DNA of 64,000 nucleotides, from positions 248,001 to 312,000 of the forward strand of contig NZ_VJVW01000004.1 of the NCBI RefSeq assembly GCF_009735585.1, written 5' to 3'. Each line of letters starts with the position of its first letter. Positions within the stretch are counted from its first letter, which is position 1. Under the pieces are notes generated by a model that worked only from the letters and a program-made list of their open reading frames with translations, did no database searches and was not told the origin of the DNA. Both the position numbers and the translations under genes were made by a program. This stretch comes from Christiangramia aestuarii. Lineage in GTDB: Bacteria; Bacteroidota; Bacteroidia; Flavobacteriales; Flavobacteriaceae. Shown here in pieces: positions 35,503-44,872 of the stretch.

Positions 35503-36879
35503 TTATTCCCCAATCAACCTTATATTATCCAGATCATAAGTAGTGGTCTTATCTGGTGCGGATCCAAGGTATTTAAAACCTATTCTTATTTTTCCTTCAA
35601 GACATGAAAGATTGATGCTGCTAGTCCTGAAAATACTGGAATTCGCATTTGATGGTCCCAGGGGAATATTCGCGTCCAGGGGTATCCATTCGGTGGTACG
35701 CGGGTCGCCGCTAAAATCATAGGTTAGGTAAACACTAAGAAGCAATCCGTTATCGTAAGAGGGCAACAGGTCAAACTTCAGAATTTCCTTCTGGCTTTGG
35801 GACAGATCGAATTCTGGTGTGACGAGCCAGGCTTCCAGCGGACTTTCATTAGAATTGTAAGCCGAGATTCTTAAGACCCTGTTGCCGGCTGCTAAAGTAG
35901 GAGTGAATTTCTTCTCTCCACCGCTTACATTGATATTGGTCCAGCCACGAGAGCTTAGAGTGGTGTTCGAGGTTACCCCGTCAAAATTTTCCTCGAAGAT
36001 CACCTGAGAAATTTCACCTGCAATCTCCCCGCATTCCAGATAATCTAGATCGCAACGTTCCTGGTTCATCTCCAAAGCATCAGGGCTGTTCACCATGATG
36101 ACATAATGTTCATCGTAAAAATCCCTGCTCAGGATTCCCTCTATCCTGCCACTTCCATCTGGCAGGAGCAAAGACCTGAAATTCGAAAAAGTGCTGGTAC
36201 TCAAAAAGGTCGTGGCCCTCGTCTCGCAACTCACCAACTGCCGCTCCCCGTCATATCTGTCAACGGGATTAGAAGCAAAGGAAAATTGATAGCCTGTCCT
36301 TACCAGGTTTGGATCGAACTGAACCTGGTCTATTTTCACAAAAATATTCTTTAGTTCTTCAGAGAAGTCATCAATACTTATTTCGAGGGGGACGATCTTC
36401 CTTTTTTCGGAGGTACGCTTAATATGATCCCCGATCAAAGATCCCGGAATAGAAACCACATCTCCCCTATTCTGATATCCCAGCTGCAGTACTCCATTAT
36501 TGAAACCCAGGCTAAGACCATCCAGTTTTACATAGACCTTCCGACCCGGTTCAAAGGTTTCGAATAGTGAATTATCATCTAACAGGATCTGAATTCCGGC
36601 GGTCGGGTTTTCAGCTTTGTCCTGCAGAATAAGTTCTTTATAAAAATTGCCCCCGGCATCACTGGAGATCACAAAAGCTTCGAACCAGGTATCGGTATCC
36701 TGAAAGCTGTGAATTTCCCCCGTTTGCCTATCGAAGTTCCCCTTTACAGCTGCAATGGTAGTTAGATCACCCTCAATTTCGACCTCGGGGATTTCGAAAT
36801 TCGGAAATTCATAATCATCAGGTCCTACACAGGCTGTAAGCCCAACAAAAAACACACTAGAAATAATCCTTTTTAGCAT
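35503..36879 (-). CDS. DUF5689 lipoprotein with choice-of-anchor J domain
   Basis: The 458-residue protein has a lipobox (VFFVGLTAC). The first part (about 40-270) is DUF5689, with an OB-fold-like stretch FEAFVISSDAGGNFYKELIL and later LDGLSLGFNNGVLQLGY. The C-terminal part (EENFDGVTSNTTLSSRGWTNINV onward) is a choice-of-anchor J beta-sandwich. It is expected on the outer surface. The gene follows the TonB receptor by one base, so the two are coupled: a receptor with its surface partner, as SusD is for SusC, but unrelated in sequence. Ligand possibly nucleic acid. Confidence 0.88.
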   Translation of the reverse strand: MLKRIISSVFFVGLTACVGPDDYEFPNFEIPEVEIEGDLTTIAAVKGNFDRQTGEIHSFQDTDTWFEAFVISSDAGGNFYKELILQDKAENPTAGIQILLDDNSLFETFEPGRKVYVKLDGLSLGFNNGVLQLGYQNRGDVVSIPGSLIGDHIKRTSEKRKIVPLEISIDDFSEELKNIFVKIDQVQFDPNLVRTGYQFSFASNPVDRYDGERQLVSCETRATTFLSTSTFSNFRSLLLPDGSGRIEGILSRDFYDEHYVIMVNSPDALEMNQERCDLDYLECGEIAGEISQVIFEENFDGVTSNTTLSSRGWTNINVSGGEKKFTPTLAAGNRVLRISAYNSNESPLEAWLVTPEFDLSQSQKEILKFDLLPSYDNGLLLSVYLTYDFSGDPRTTEWIPLDANIPLGPSNANSSIFRTSSINLSCLEGKIRIGFKYLGSAPDKTTTYDLDNIRLIGE

Positions 36880-36880
36880 T

Positions 36881-39697
36881 TTAAAATTTTAGAGATAGGT
36901 TCGCGAAAAAACTTGTCCCATAGCCAAGCCAGTACTTGTTGCCAAAAACCGGAATATCCCGGTCCCTGTCTTCCTTGAGGTTTCGATAGTTCGAATTTCG
37001 GGCCTGTTCAAATCCGCCGGAGATATATTCCTTATCCAGCAGGTTATTTACGCTCATAAAAATTCCAAGGTATTTATCCTTAATACGCCAGGACTTACCG
37101 CCTACCAGGTTTAACAGGTAGTAATCTTGAAATTGTTCCTGCTCTAAAAGCTCCCTGGCAATTTCTGGGTCGTAATCCAGCAAAGGCTGCCCATCATAAT
37201 CTGTCTGAAAATTTGAGGTTCTGCTAAGGGGATTCACATCGATAAAAGCCTGTGAGAAGAAATTCATCGTTGCCCCAAACCACCAATAGGCAGGATCGCG
37301 GTATTCAAATCCAAACATTGTCGCTTGCTGCGGCCCACCCGGCAGACGGTAATTCTTAAGGTATGACCTACCGTAATCCTGGATTCTTTCAAAAGAAGCT
37401 GAACTCAGCCTAAGTTGTGGGTTATTAGAATAAATATATTGACCAATGCCCGCGGCAGCTTTAAGCTTTAAAGTTGTGGTTACCTGATATTCAGAACCCA
37501 GTTCCATTCCCAGGTATTGTTTATCTATATCACTTAATAATTCCTGGACGAATGCGGAAGAATTTTCCATACCCTGGTCAGAAATTCCATTCGCAAAATA
37601 GTAGCTTACCTCTGTAGCATTATTAACTTCGGTATAAAATCCAGTAAGCCTAAAATTGAATTTAGAGCTTCTAAACCTATAGCTCAAATCTAAGGTCTGA
37701 ATAATCTCTTCGGAAATATCTGGAACTACCTGGTTGTTTTGTCTCGGATTTACAAAAACATTCCTGTATCCCGGTGCTTTACTGAAGTAACCGATATTCA
37801 TTTCAATATTCTGGCGGCCTGAAAATTTATAGACCGCAGCAGATTTGAGTCCGTACTCCAGAAAAGCTGCCTGTTCACTTTTCCCTAGTGAGTTTTGGGG
37901 AAAGATCCCATTCTGGTAATTCCCATCTCGCTGGTAATTCACCCGTCCTAATTTAGCACTAAGGCTTAATTCCAGTTTCCGGAAATAATACTGCGCCTGA
38001 ACAAATGATTCTGCCCTTGAAGCTTCGATCTCGTAATCATATTTATACAAATCACCCTCCTGAACCATTCGGTTTGGTTCAAGAAGATTTGCCTGCACTG
38101 CAGAGACCAGGGGATTCGCTTCACCCTCTTCCGCAAAAACATCTATATCCAGATAAGTTTCACCACCAAAAAGATCACCGATACGAGCAAAATTATGGCT
38201 GTCCAATTTTGAAAAGCTTAAGGTAGAGTTTAGTTTGAGTCTTTCATTTATATTCCAGGAAAGGATAGTGTTGGCACTAAAAATCTTATCCTGATTTATA
38301 TCTTCAGCCAGAACATAAACTGCATTTTCAGGGTTATTCTGGTTGGCCCGGTAAAGTTGTTCCCAGTCCAATTGGCCATTTTCCAGGAGATCTATCTGAG
38401 CCCTGTAGGCAGCTTCAAAATTTTCACTTCCGGCAAACCTAAGATAATAGCCCGGTAGTTTTTGGTAGTATGTAGGATCGGGGTTCTGGCCACCACCAAC
38501 AAAAGCTACCTGTTCTCCAAGATTTACAGGATTTGTGCCGCCGTAATCTATCCTAGAATTCGAGACTTCCCCAAACTGGTAAGAAATATTGGTATTTAAT
38601 TGCAGGGGTTCTGAAATATCCCAGAAATGGTTCAGCATTAGCACGGGCTCTCTAACTTCGCGCATCCTGGAATTCCTTATCTCGCCTTCCTGCATACCCC
38701 AGTAAGGGTTGTACCTGCTACCTTTAAGTTGCAACACCTCTTTTGTAAGCGGAGCCGACCTGCCTCGGGCGACCGGGGTGTAGATGGCCGCCAGGTTTAT
38801 AGCATGAGACTCTCCAAACTCTTTTTCCACACTCATAAAGAAGGAATTAGCATCGAACACGGTCCCATCAATATAACCCTCTGCAGCATAACGCTTTCCT
38901 ATAGAAAATGCGTAATACCATCCGTTTTCCTGTATTCCGGAAGAGTATGTGGCCATGGCCCGGCCGGTATAGGTTCGATTTGCCCCGGCCAGGGAAAGCC
39001 TTGCAGATTTCTGGTATTTAGAAGCTCGCATCAGGATATTAGTGGTACCCCCAAGGCCTCCAAAAGCATATTCCCCTGCACCTATGCCATTGGTAAAAAC
39101 CTGGTTACGCTGAACATCATTAAGTCCTCCCCAATTGCTCCATTGAGGCCGGCCATCATAGAATTTGTTCATTTCCATTCCGTTGATTAATAGTTTTCCG
39201 TACTCTGCCCCGAGGCCACGAACCCGGAAAAAGGTCTGGCTAAAGTCAAAAGCAGCAGTATTAAGGTATACATCCCGGGTAGACTGGAGAATGCCTGAGA
39301 TATTATCGAAACTACCTTCTTCCCCTAGCACCTCGGCATCGGTAAGGCTAATGGTTACCTGGTTGTTCCCTTCATAAAATTCATCTGGTTGCAGGCTTAT
39401 CTCACCTAATTTCTTGCCTTCAGCATTTAATTTTACAGGTAAACGTCTGTTTATATAACCAGTCCTCGAAATATTCAGCAGTACTTCCTTCTGGGCAATA
39501 TTTTCCAGCCCCAGGGAAAATGTTCCGTCGGGTGCTGTGAAGGTTTCTAAAAAAGAACCTTCGATCGCAATTTTAACCTGTGGTAAGGGCACATTGGTGA
39601 TTGCATCTACTAGCCTGCCTTCCAGGGCAGGTTGCTGGGCATGTATATCTAAACTAAAAAGCGAGAGTAACAACACCCAGAAAATGGAAATTTTCAT
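36881..39697 (-). CDS. TonB-dependent receptor
   Basis: The 938-residue outer-membrane receptor has a signal peptide (to about residue 20), a carboxypeptidase-like regulatory domain (PALEGRLVDAITNVPLPQVKI), a plug with FFRVRGLGAEYGKLLINGM and a 22-strand barrel ending ..FFANLSLKF. It lacks the SusC signature and a SusD partner. It is cotranscribed with the DUF5689 lipoprotein and diverges from a secreted EEP nuclease. This setting points to import of nucleic-acid breakdown products (inference). Confidence 0.93.
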   Translation of the reverse strand: MKISIFWVLLLSLFSLDIHAQQPALEGRLVDAITNVPLPQVKIAIEGSFLETFTAPDGTFSLGLENIAQKEVLLNISRTGYINRRLPVKLNAEGKKLGEISLQPDEFYEGNNQVTISLTDAEVLGEEGSFDNISGILQSTRDVYLNTAAFDFSQTFFRVRGLGAEYGKLLINGMEMNKFYDGRPQWSNWGGLNDVQRNQVFTNGIGAGEYAFGGLGGTTNILMRASKYQKSARLSLAGANRTYTGRAMATYSSGIQENGWYYAFSIGKRYAAEGYIDGTVFDANSFFMSVEKEFGESHAINLAAIYTPVARGRSAPLTKEVLQLKGSRYNPYWGMQEGEIRNSRMREVREPVLMLNHFWDISEPLQLNTNISYQFGEVSNSRIDYGGTNPVNLGEQVAFVGGGQNPDPTYYQKLPGYYLRFAGSENFEAAYRAQIDLLENGQLDWEQLYRANQNNPENAVYVLAEDINQDKIFSANTILSWNINERLKLNSTLSFSKLDSHNFARIGDLFGGETYLDIDVFAEEGEANPLVSAVQANLLEPNRMVQEGDLYKYDYEIEASRAESFVQAQYYFRKLELSLSAKLGRVNYQRDGNYQNGIFPQNSLGKSEQAAFLEYGLKSAAVYKFSGRQNIEMNIGYFSKAPGYRNVFVNPRQNNQVVPDISEEIIQTLDLSYRFRSSKFNFRLTGFYTEVNNATEVSYYFANGISDQGMENSSAFVQELLSDIDKQYLGMELGSEYQVTTTLKLKAAAGIGQYIYSNNPQLRLSSASFERIQDYGRSYLKNYRLPGGPQQATMFGFEYRDPAYWWFGATMNFFSQAFIDVNPLSRTSNFQTDYDGQPLLDYDPEIARELLEQEQFQDYYLLNLVGGKSWRIKDKYLGIFMSVNNLLDKEYISGGFEQARNSNYRNLKEDRDRDIPVFGNKYWLGYGTSFFANLSLKF

Positions 39698-39791
39698 TTA
39701 GTGCGGTGTCAACAATATTATATAATGTTACTCATAAGAATTATAACTTACAAATATTCAGTACTTTAAATGCATTATTAAATTCCGGAAA

Positions 39792-40853
39792 TTGAAAAAC
39801 TACAATTTATCGTTGATTCTTACTTTTTGCCTACTGGTACTGAACGGCCAGATGCTTAAATGTCAGACAACAAAAGATTACCTTATTGAGACGGTGGCAT
39901 TCTACAACGTAGAGAACCTTTTCGATACAGTAGACGACACTTTGACCTTTGATGATGATAGGACAGCATTGGGAAAAGATCGTTGGACAGAGGAGCGTTA
40001 CAGGCGAAAGATCAAAAACATTGCAAAAGTCCTATCTGAAATAGGTGCAGCGGAGAGCAAAAATGCTCCGGCAATAATCGGTCTTTGTGAAATTGAAAAC
40101 AGGCTGGTCTTGGAGGAACTGATTGCTGATCCCTCTTTAGTCCCATATCACTATGGGATCATTCATTATGACTCACCAGACGAAAGGGGAATAGACGTAG
40201 CTCTAATTTACCAGAAAAAAGCTTTTACGCCCTTAAATTCCCAGACCCGAAAACTTATGATCTACGATGCCGATAAAAGGGACTACACCCGTGACCAGCT
40301 GGTAGTGAACGGGCTTTTGCAAGGGGAAGAAATATACTTTATTGTAAATCACTGGCCTTCACGCTCTGGAGGGGAAGCCAAAAGCAGTTATAAAAGGGAA
40401 AAAGCCGCTGCGCTCAACAAAAAAATAATTGATTCTATTTACAGAATAGATCCCCTGGCGAAGATCATTGGCATGGGAGATTTTAACGATGATCCTTCCA
40501 ATAAAAGCTTTAAAAAGTTCCTACAAACTAAAGCTGAAATAAACGGTTTGCAGGAAAAAGAACTCTATAATCCCATGGAAAACATGTTAAAAAAGGGGAA
40601 AGGAAGTCTTGCTTACCGGGATTCGTGGAATCTTTTCGATCAGATCTATGTAAATCAAAGCCTTGTTTCTAAAAATTTTAGCGGCTTCCAGTTCTTTAAA
40701 GCAGGTATTTTTAATCCGCCTTACCTGGTGACCCCAGGCGGACAATTTAAAGGTTATCCTTACCGAACTTATGGCAGTTCCGGTTACGAACCCGGCTACA
40801 GTGATCATTTCCCGGTTTATATATACCTGATAAGAGAACTAAAACCTGATTAA
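39792..40853 (+). CDS. Secreted endonuclease/exonuclease/phosphatase (EEP) family protein
   Basis: The 353-residue protein carries a full EEP fold: FYNVENLFD, LCEIENR (metal-binding Glu), DERGIDVALIY, VNHWPSRSGG, GMGDFNDDPSN and the terminal YSDHFPVYI with catalytic Asp-His. Translation must begin at TTG 39792. From there the first 25 residues form a signal peptide (LSLILTFCLLVLNGQ), whereas the first ATG would cut it off. It is divergent from the receptor and DUF5689 genes, 94 bases away. It probably cleaves nucleic acid or phosphodiesters outside the cytoplasm. Confidence 0.88.
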   Translation: MKNYNLSLILTFCLLVLNGQMLKCQTTKDYLIETVAFYNVENLFDTVDDTLTFDDDRTALGKDRWTEERYRRKIKNIAKVLSEIGAAESKNAPAIIGLCEIENRLVLEELIADPSLVPYHYGIIHYDSPDERGIDVALIYQKKAFTPLNSQTRKLMIYDADKRDYTRDQLVVNGLLQGEEIYFIVNHWPSRSGGEAKSSYKREKAAALNKKIIDSIYRIDPLAKIIGMGDFNDDPSNKSFKKFLQTKAEINGLQEKELYNPMENMLKKGKGSLAYRDSWNLFDQIYVNQSLVSKNFSGFQFFKAGIFNPPYLVTPGGQFKGYPYRTYGSSGYEPGYSDHFPVYIYLIRELKPD

Positions 40854-40860
40854 AAAGAAA

Positions 40861-40890
40861 AACCTCCGGCTAATACCGGAGGTTTTCTTT
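40861..40890. terminator. Bidirectional terminator between convergent genes
   Basis: AACCTCCGG (40861-40869) and CCGGAGGTT (40876-40884) form a 9-bp stem with A-rich and T-rich flanks (AAAAGAAA before, TTTTCTTT after). It can stop both the EEP gene on the plus strand and the four-helix membrane gene on the minus strand. Confidence 0.85.
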
Positions 40891-40928
40891 TAGTATTCAA
40901 AATTCACATTCAGAAATGTGAAAGAAAA

Positions 40929-41369
40929 TTAGTTGAACCAGGCAGTCCACGGGATCCTGGAAAGCATAGCTACCAAGGCAAAACCATAAAAGATGGCCAG
41001 CATCTTGAATTTTGGCCTCGAGGTAAGCTTCTTCTTATGCTTGGAATATCCAATGGTGATCAGGGCAATAGCGATGATCATAACCAAAGGGTGCTCTACA
41101 TTATAAAGTCTAAGCACTGAATCTTTCATTACACCGCCCATACCTTCCTGAGCCCAGCCACTGAAGTAAGGTGTACTAAAGTATAGTACTATCCCGATCA
41201 ATAACTGAATATGAGAGACAATAAGGGTGAAAAGGGCGATCCTAAAGTTTGTCGCAGAATATTCCTTATTGGCCGCAAAGCCAATAATGGCGTTAAAACT
41301 TGCTATTAGCAGCATGAATAATACCAGGTATGCCCAATATGAGTGAATGAACTGAACCGTTTCGTACAT
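40929..41369 (-). CDS. Four-helix integral membrane protein with paired histidines
   Basis: The 146-residue protein has four hydrophobic segments (about 11-33, 45-66, 90-107, 124-140). Histidines at the helix ends (FIHSYWAYLV, LIVSHIQLLIGI, YNVEHPLVMII, SKHKK) are arranged as in small cytochrome-b561-like proteins, so haem binding is possible but not shown. The family is common in flavobacteria without an assigned role. It lies between two nuclease genes but shares no operon with them. Confidence 0.7.
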   Translation of the reverse strand: MYETVQFIHSYWAYLVLFMLLIASFNAIIGFAANKEYSATNFRIALFTLIVSHIQLLIGIVLYFSTPYFSGWAQEGMGGVMKDSVLRLYNVEHPLVMIIAIALITIGYSKHKKKLTSRPKFKMLAIFYGFALVAMLSRIPWTAWFN

Positions 41370-41414
41370 AATTTTAATTTTTTGTATCCGCTAAAATACT
41401 AAATGCATTTGTTA

Positions 41415-43073
41415 TTACTCCCATCGGTTTTCGGCATCTTCCCCGCCCCAGATAAGAGTGGCCAGATACGGGTTATCGATAAACGGATTCCGGTTACCCT
41501 GGGCAGCCTCGATCACGTTGTTTCGCTGTATCTCGAAAGCAGAAACGGGATCTTCAATATTCCATTTTAGAAATAGTTGCTTAGAACCTACGTCTCCAAA
41601 TGGCTCTCCATATCTTAAGTTAACATACATTACCATACGGGCTACGTCTCCTCTCCAGTCGTCACCAGGAAACCATTTATCCCCATCAACTAATTTATAA
41701 GCTCCACTTCCGTCTGTATAAGGATAGTTTAGTCTTTCTGAATTGATGTTCACATCTGCCACTCGCATATGGTGCATATCATTCTTTGCCTCATCTGAGG
41801 AAAGTCTTGATTGCGGATAAATATGTTCGGTATTAAAAGTTTCTCCTTCACTTAGATCACCTGCCTGGAATTCATCCTTTGACCTGCTATCTCCAGTATA
41901 TATCAGGATAACATTCTCCGGATTAGATGGATCCTCATCTGCATCGTATAAGTAATCATGTCTTTGGTAATATTCTAAGCGGTTCGTATGCTCAGTAGTG
42001 GTGTAAGTGGAAAGAATATCATACAATAATTCCGGGTCCCTGCTGAATGTTACCTCAGCATAATAATCTTCGAGATAATCAGGAAAATTAAAACTGATAG
42101 ACTCAACTACACTTACTGTCACATTTGCAACGACACAAGTTGCAGTAGCATCATCATCACATAAAGTATAGGTAAAGGTATCCTCTCCCTGAAAACCGGT
42201 CGCGGGGCTATAGGTTACAGTACCATCAGCATTAAGTACAGCGGTACCAGAAGCTGAAGAATCATCCACCGATTTGATAAATGCATCATCAATTAGATCG
42301 TCATTTTCTAAAAGATTGTCTAATACCACCTCGGTGCTGGTTGAATTCATCACCACTTTATCATCTTCGGCAGAGGGCGAACCTTCATCCACCACAGTTA
42401 TAGTAATAGTGGCGGTAGAACAGCTAGGTGTTTCATCGCTATCGCAAATGGTATATGTAAAAGAATCTTCACCGGTAAATCCATTATTGGAAGTATAGCT
42501 TAAAGTTCCATCTCCGTTATCAACTAAAACACCATTAAGACCTTCATCATCGATCTCTGAAAGTGTTGCCCCATCGATTAGAACATCATTTTCAAGGAAA
42601 TTATTGATATTGAATTTCTTATTTTCAACTGCCTCATAAGAATCGTCGTTAGCTACAGGTTCACCTGCATCGGTGACGGTAATACTTACTTTGGCTGTAG
42701 AGCAGTTCGCTGGCAATTCGGCATCACAAAGGCTATAATGGAAACTATCTTTACCAATAAAATCATCTGGGGGGAAATAGGTAAGAGACCCATCATTATT
42801 GGCTTCAACCTTACCGCCTTCAACGGTGGATTCATCGAACTCCTTGATCCGACCATAATCATAGATAATATCGTTCTCCAGCAAATCTGAAATCACCAGT
42901 TTTTGATTTTCAGCGGTAGAATAACTATCGTCCTTGGCAACTGGTAATTCAGAAGTAGGTTCTGGTTTAGGCTCTGTACCCGGTGCATCTTCTCCGCTAC
43001 AATTCTGCAACATCAATGTACCCAGAATAAGCATTGAGCTTAGACCCAGTTTCTTTAAAAATACTTTCCTCAT
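41415..43073 (-). CDS. Secreted endonuclease I with cadherin-like repeats
   Basis: From ATG 43073 the 552-residue protein has a lipobox (LGTLMLQNC), a proline/glutamate linker, three roughly 90-residue cadherin/Ig-like repeats (each starting A-x-D-D-S/K-Y and ending in ITVTD, SITVV or VSVV), then an endonuclease I (EndA/NucM) domain. In it FNTEHIYPQSRL supplies the catalytic His, DMHHMRVADVNINSERLN the conserved Asn/Arg region, and DWRGDVARMVMYVNLRYG the C-terminal signature. It should cut DNA and RNA at the surface. The repeats probably space it from the membrane. Confidence 0.92.
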   Translation of the reverse strand: MRKVFLKKLGLSSMLILGTLMLQNCSGEDAPGTEPKPEPTSELPVAKDDSYSTAENQKLVISDLLENDIIYDYGRIKEFDESTVEGGKVEANNDGSLTYFPPDDFIGKDSFHYSLCDAELPANCSTAKVSITVTDAGEPVANDDSYEAVENKKFNINNFLENDVLIDGATLSEIDDEGLNGVLVDNGDGTLSYTSNNGFTGEDSFTYTICDSDETPSCSTATITITVVDEGSPSAEDDKVVMNSTSTEVVLDNLLENDDLIDDAFIKSVDDSSASGTAVLNADGTVTYSPATGFQGEDTFTYTLCDDDATATCVVANVTVSVVESISFNFPDYLEDYYAEVTFSRDPELLYDILSTYTTTEHTNRLEYYQRHDYLYDADEDPSNPENVILIYTGDSRSKDEFQAGDLSEGETFNTEHIYPQSRLSSDEAKNDMHHMRVADVNINSERLNYPYTDGSGAYKLVDGDKWFPGDDWRGDVARMVMYVNLRYGEPFGDVGSKQLFLKWNIEDPVSAFEIQRNNVIEAAQGNRNPFIDNPYLATLIWGGEDAENRWE

Positions 43074-43113
43074 TGAAATTGATTTTAATGCTTTTCCAGC
43101 AATTATTGGAAAC

Positions 43114-43142
43114 AAAAACCTCCTGTTAAACAGGAGGTTTTT
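43114..43142 (-). terminator. Terminator after the repeat lipoprotein
   Basis: AAAAACCTCCTG (43114-43125) and CAGGAGGTTTTT (43131-43142) make a 12-bp stem around a TTAAA loop. It lies 19 bases past the stop of the repeat lipoprotein gene and ends the receptor-lipoprotein transcript before endonuclease I. Confidence 0.85.
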
Positions 43143-43160
43143 AATGATTTAAATGGAATA

Positions 43161-44861
43161 TTAGTTATAAACCCAGATATTGTCTTCTGTTTTGATAACA
43201 GATTTGGTTTCTTCTGAATATCCACCGGCATAGATCACATAGCTAACACTATATTTCTGGCCAATTTCAGCTCCAGGGTTAAGATTATCTAATACTATAT
43301 TTATAGCGTCAATCATCATCTCATCACTCCAGCTTGTTCCTCCACCTGTTCTGTTGAAGTTTCCGTAGTTGTCAAGATTTCCGGCCGCAGCAGGATATTC
43401 ACTTTCGAGCTCGCTTGCTACAAGAGCATAGTCATCTGAAGTAAAGGTGTACTGAATAGTATTATCTGGTACCCAGTTTACTCCATCATAACCAAATTGT
43501 AAAGTAGCTTGCTTTGTTCTTGGAGTGTAAACCCATTCACGGTTTTTGTAAGTGAAAACACCATATCTTTTTTCAAGTCCACCGTCATAGAAATCGAAGG
43601 CTACAGAAACCATATCCCCATCTTCAGCATATGGATACATTGGTTCAAGATATCTACTAATATAGAAACCTACCTCTTCATCATCATCAAGATTATTATA
43701 TCTCTGGCCAAACTCTTCAGTATAGATATTTTCAGGAAGAGTAAGCGGTCTTCCCCATGATCCGTTTGTTTTTGCAAATACAGAGTTTGTCTGAATGGTT
43801 GATATAGATGCATTATCATCGATAATATAAGAACCTCCAGATAAAATAACAGAAGTTGTTACAGCTTTTACGCTACCATCATAAATATCATAGGAAACTG
43901 CGAACTGAGCACCTTCCTCTGCATCTGGAAATTTCTCCATTAACAATGCATTGATAGCTTCAAGAAGCATACTATCACTCCAGTAGTTATCACTAGAGGA
44001 TCTTTTATCAAAGCTACCATACTTGGCAACATTCTCAGCAGGACCGGCATAAGTATCTGCAAATTCAGCACCGATGAAATCGTAATCATCATCGTTCATT
44101 TCATAAGCAGTTCCACCTACAGCTATATAATTGTTACCGTTATACTGAAGGCTCATACTTCTATCCTCGGTATATGAACCATTGTATACCTTATAGGTTA
44201 CATTGTATTGCTGACCTTTTACATCTCCATATTCTTCAGAAATGAATGCTCCCAGCGCTTCCATGATCATATCATCGCTCCAGTAATTGTCGCTATCTAC
44301 ATCTACTGTAAAGCTCCCGTATTTAGCTGCATTGGCTGCAGGGTCTGGATAAGTGCTTCCTAGCTCTTCCTTTATCACAGAATAATCTGCATATTCAAGA
44401 GTAAAAACAATCTCGTCTGAAACTACATTGTAAGTAAGATCTACATGTTTTCCATCCTGAGCCTGGTCAAAATGCATACTTAAAAACTCATAGATCTCTG
44501 CCTCGCTTGAGAAGAATTCATTATCTAATCCAGCAGCAGCATAATCTTCAGCAGTCACTGTATAGGCTTCAGGATCTACAGGTGCAAAAAGGTTAAAGTG
44601 CACCGTAGCGAGAGATTCATCAGTAAAAGCAGGATATTTCTTAGATAATAAACCTGGAATCAAAGCTTTTGCTTCTTCAAGGTTCATGAACCTTTCTTCA
44701 TCCAATTCAAGGGCAGTATAATCATCTTCACTTAAGGTTAGATCGGCATTACCCTTAACGATTAATGAAGTATCAATTTCATCATTAATTTCTTCCATAG
44801 GCTCGCAGCTGGTAAGCGCAAGGCCTAGGAACATCATTAAAAAGTATATAGACTTTTTCAT
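43161..44861 (-). CDS. Large lipoprotein with repeated units
   Basis: The 566-residue protein has a lipobox (MFLGLALTSC). The rest is built from at least three clear roughly 100-residue repeats, marked by WSDxMxxxAxxxxL followed by an E/G-x-G-x-x-x-V-x-Y-x-x-Y strand: NYWSDDMIMEALGAFI, NYWSDSMLLEAINALL and SWSDEMMIDAINIVL, plus two diverged copies. It is acidic (many Asp/Glu/Tyr), fitting a surface protein. It is 11 bases after a TonB receptor stop and probably its partner. I do not recognise a named family. Confidence 0.8.
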   Translation of the reverse strand: MKKSIYFLMMFLGLALTSCEPMEEINDEIDTSLIVKGNADLTLSEDDYTALELDEERFMNLEEAKALIPGLLSKKYPAFTDESLATVHFNLFAPVDPEAYTVTAEDYAAAGLDNEFFSSEAEIYEFLSMHFDQAQDGKHVDLTYNVVSDEIVFTLEYADYSVIKEELGSTYPDPAANAAKYGSFTVDVDSDNYWSDDMIMEALGAFISEEYGDVKGQQYNVTYKVYNGSYTEDRSMSLQYNGNNYIAVGGTAYEMNDDDYDFIGAEFADTYAGPAENVAKYGSFDKRSSSDNYWSDSMLLEAINALLMEKFPDAEEGAQFAVSYDIYDGSVKAVTTSVILSGGSYIIDDNASISTIQTNSVFAKTNGSWGRPLTLPENIYTEEFGQRYNNLDDDEEVGFYISRYLEPMYPYAEDGDMVSVAFDFYDGGLEKRYGVFTYKNREWVYTPRTKQATLQFGYDGVNWVPDNTIQYTFTSDDYALVASELESEYPAAAGNLDNYGNFNRTGGGTSWSDEMMIDAINIVLDNLNPGAEIGQKYSVSYVIYAGGYSEETKSVIKTEDNIWVYN

Positions 44862-44872
44862 TTTATTTCTTT

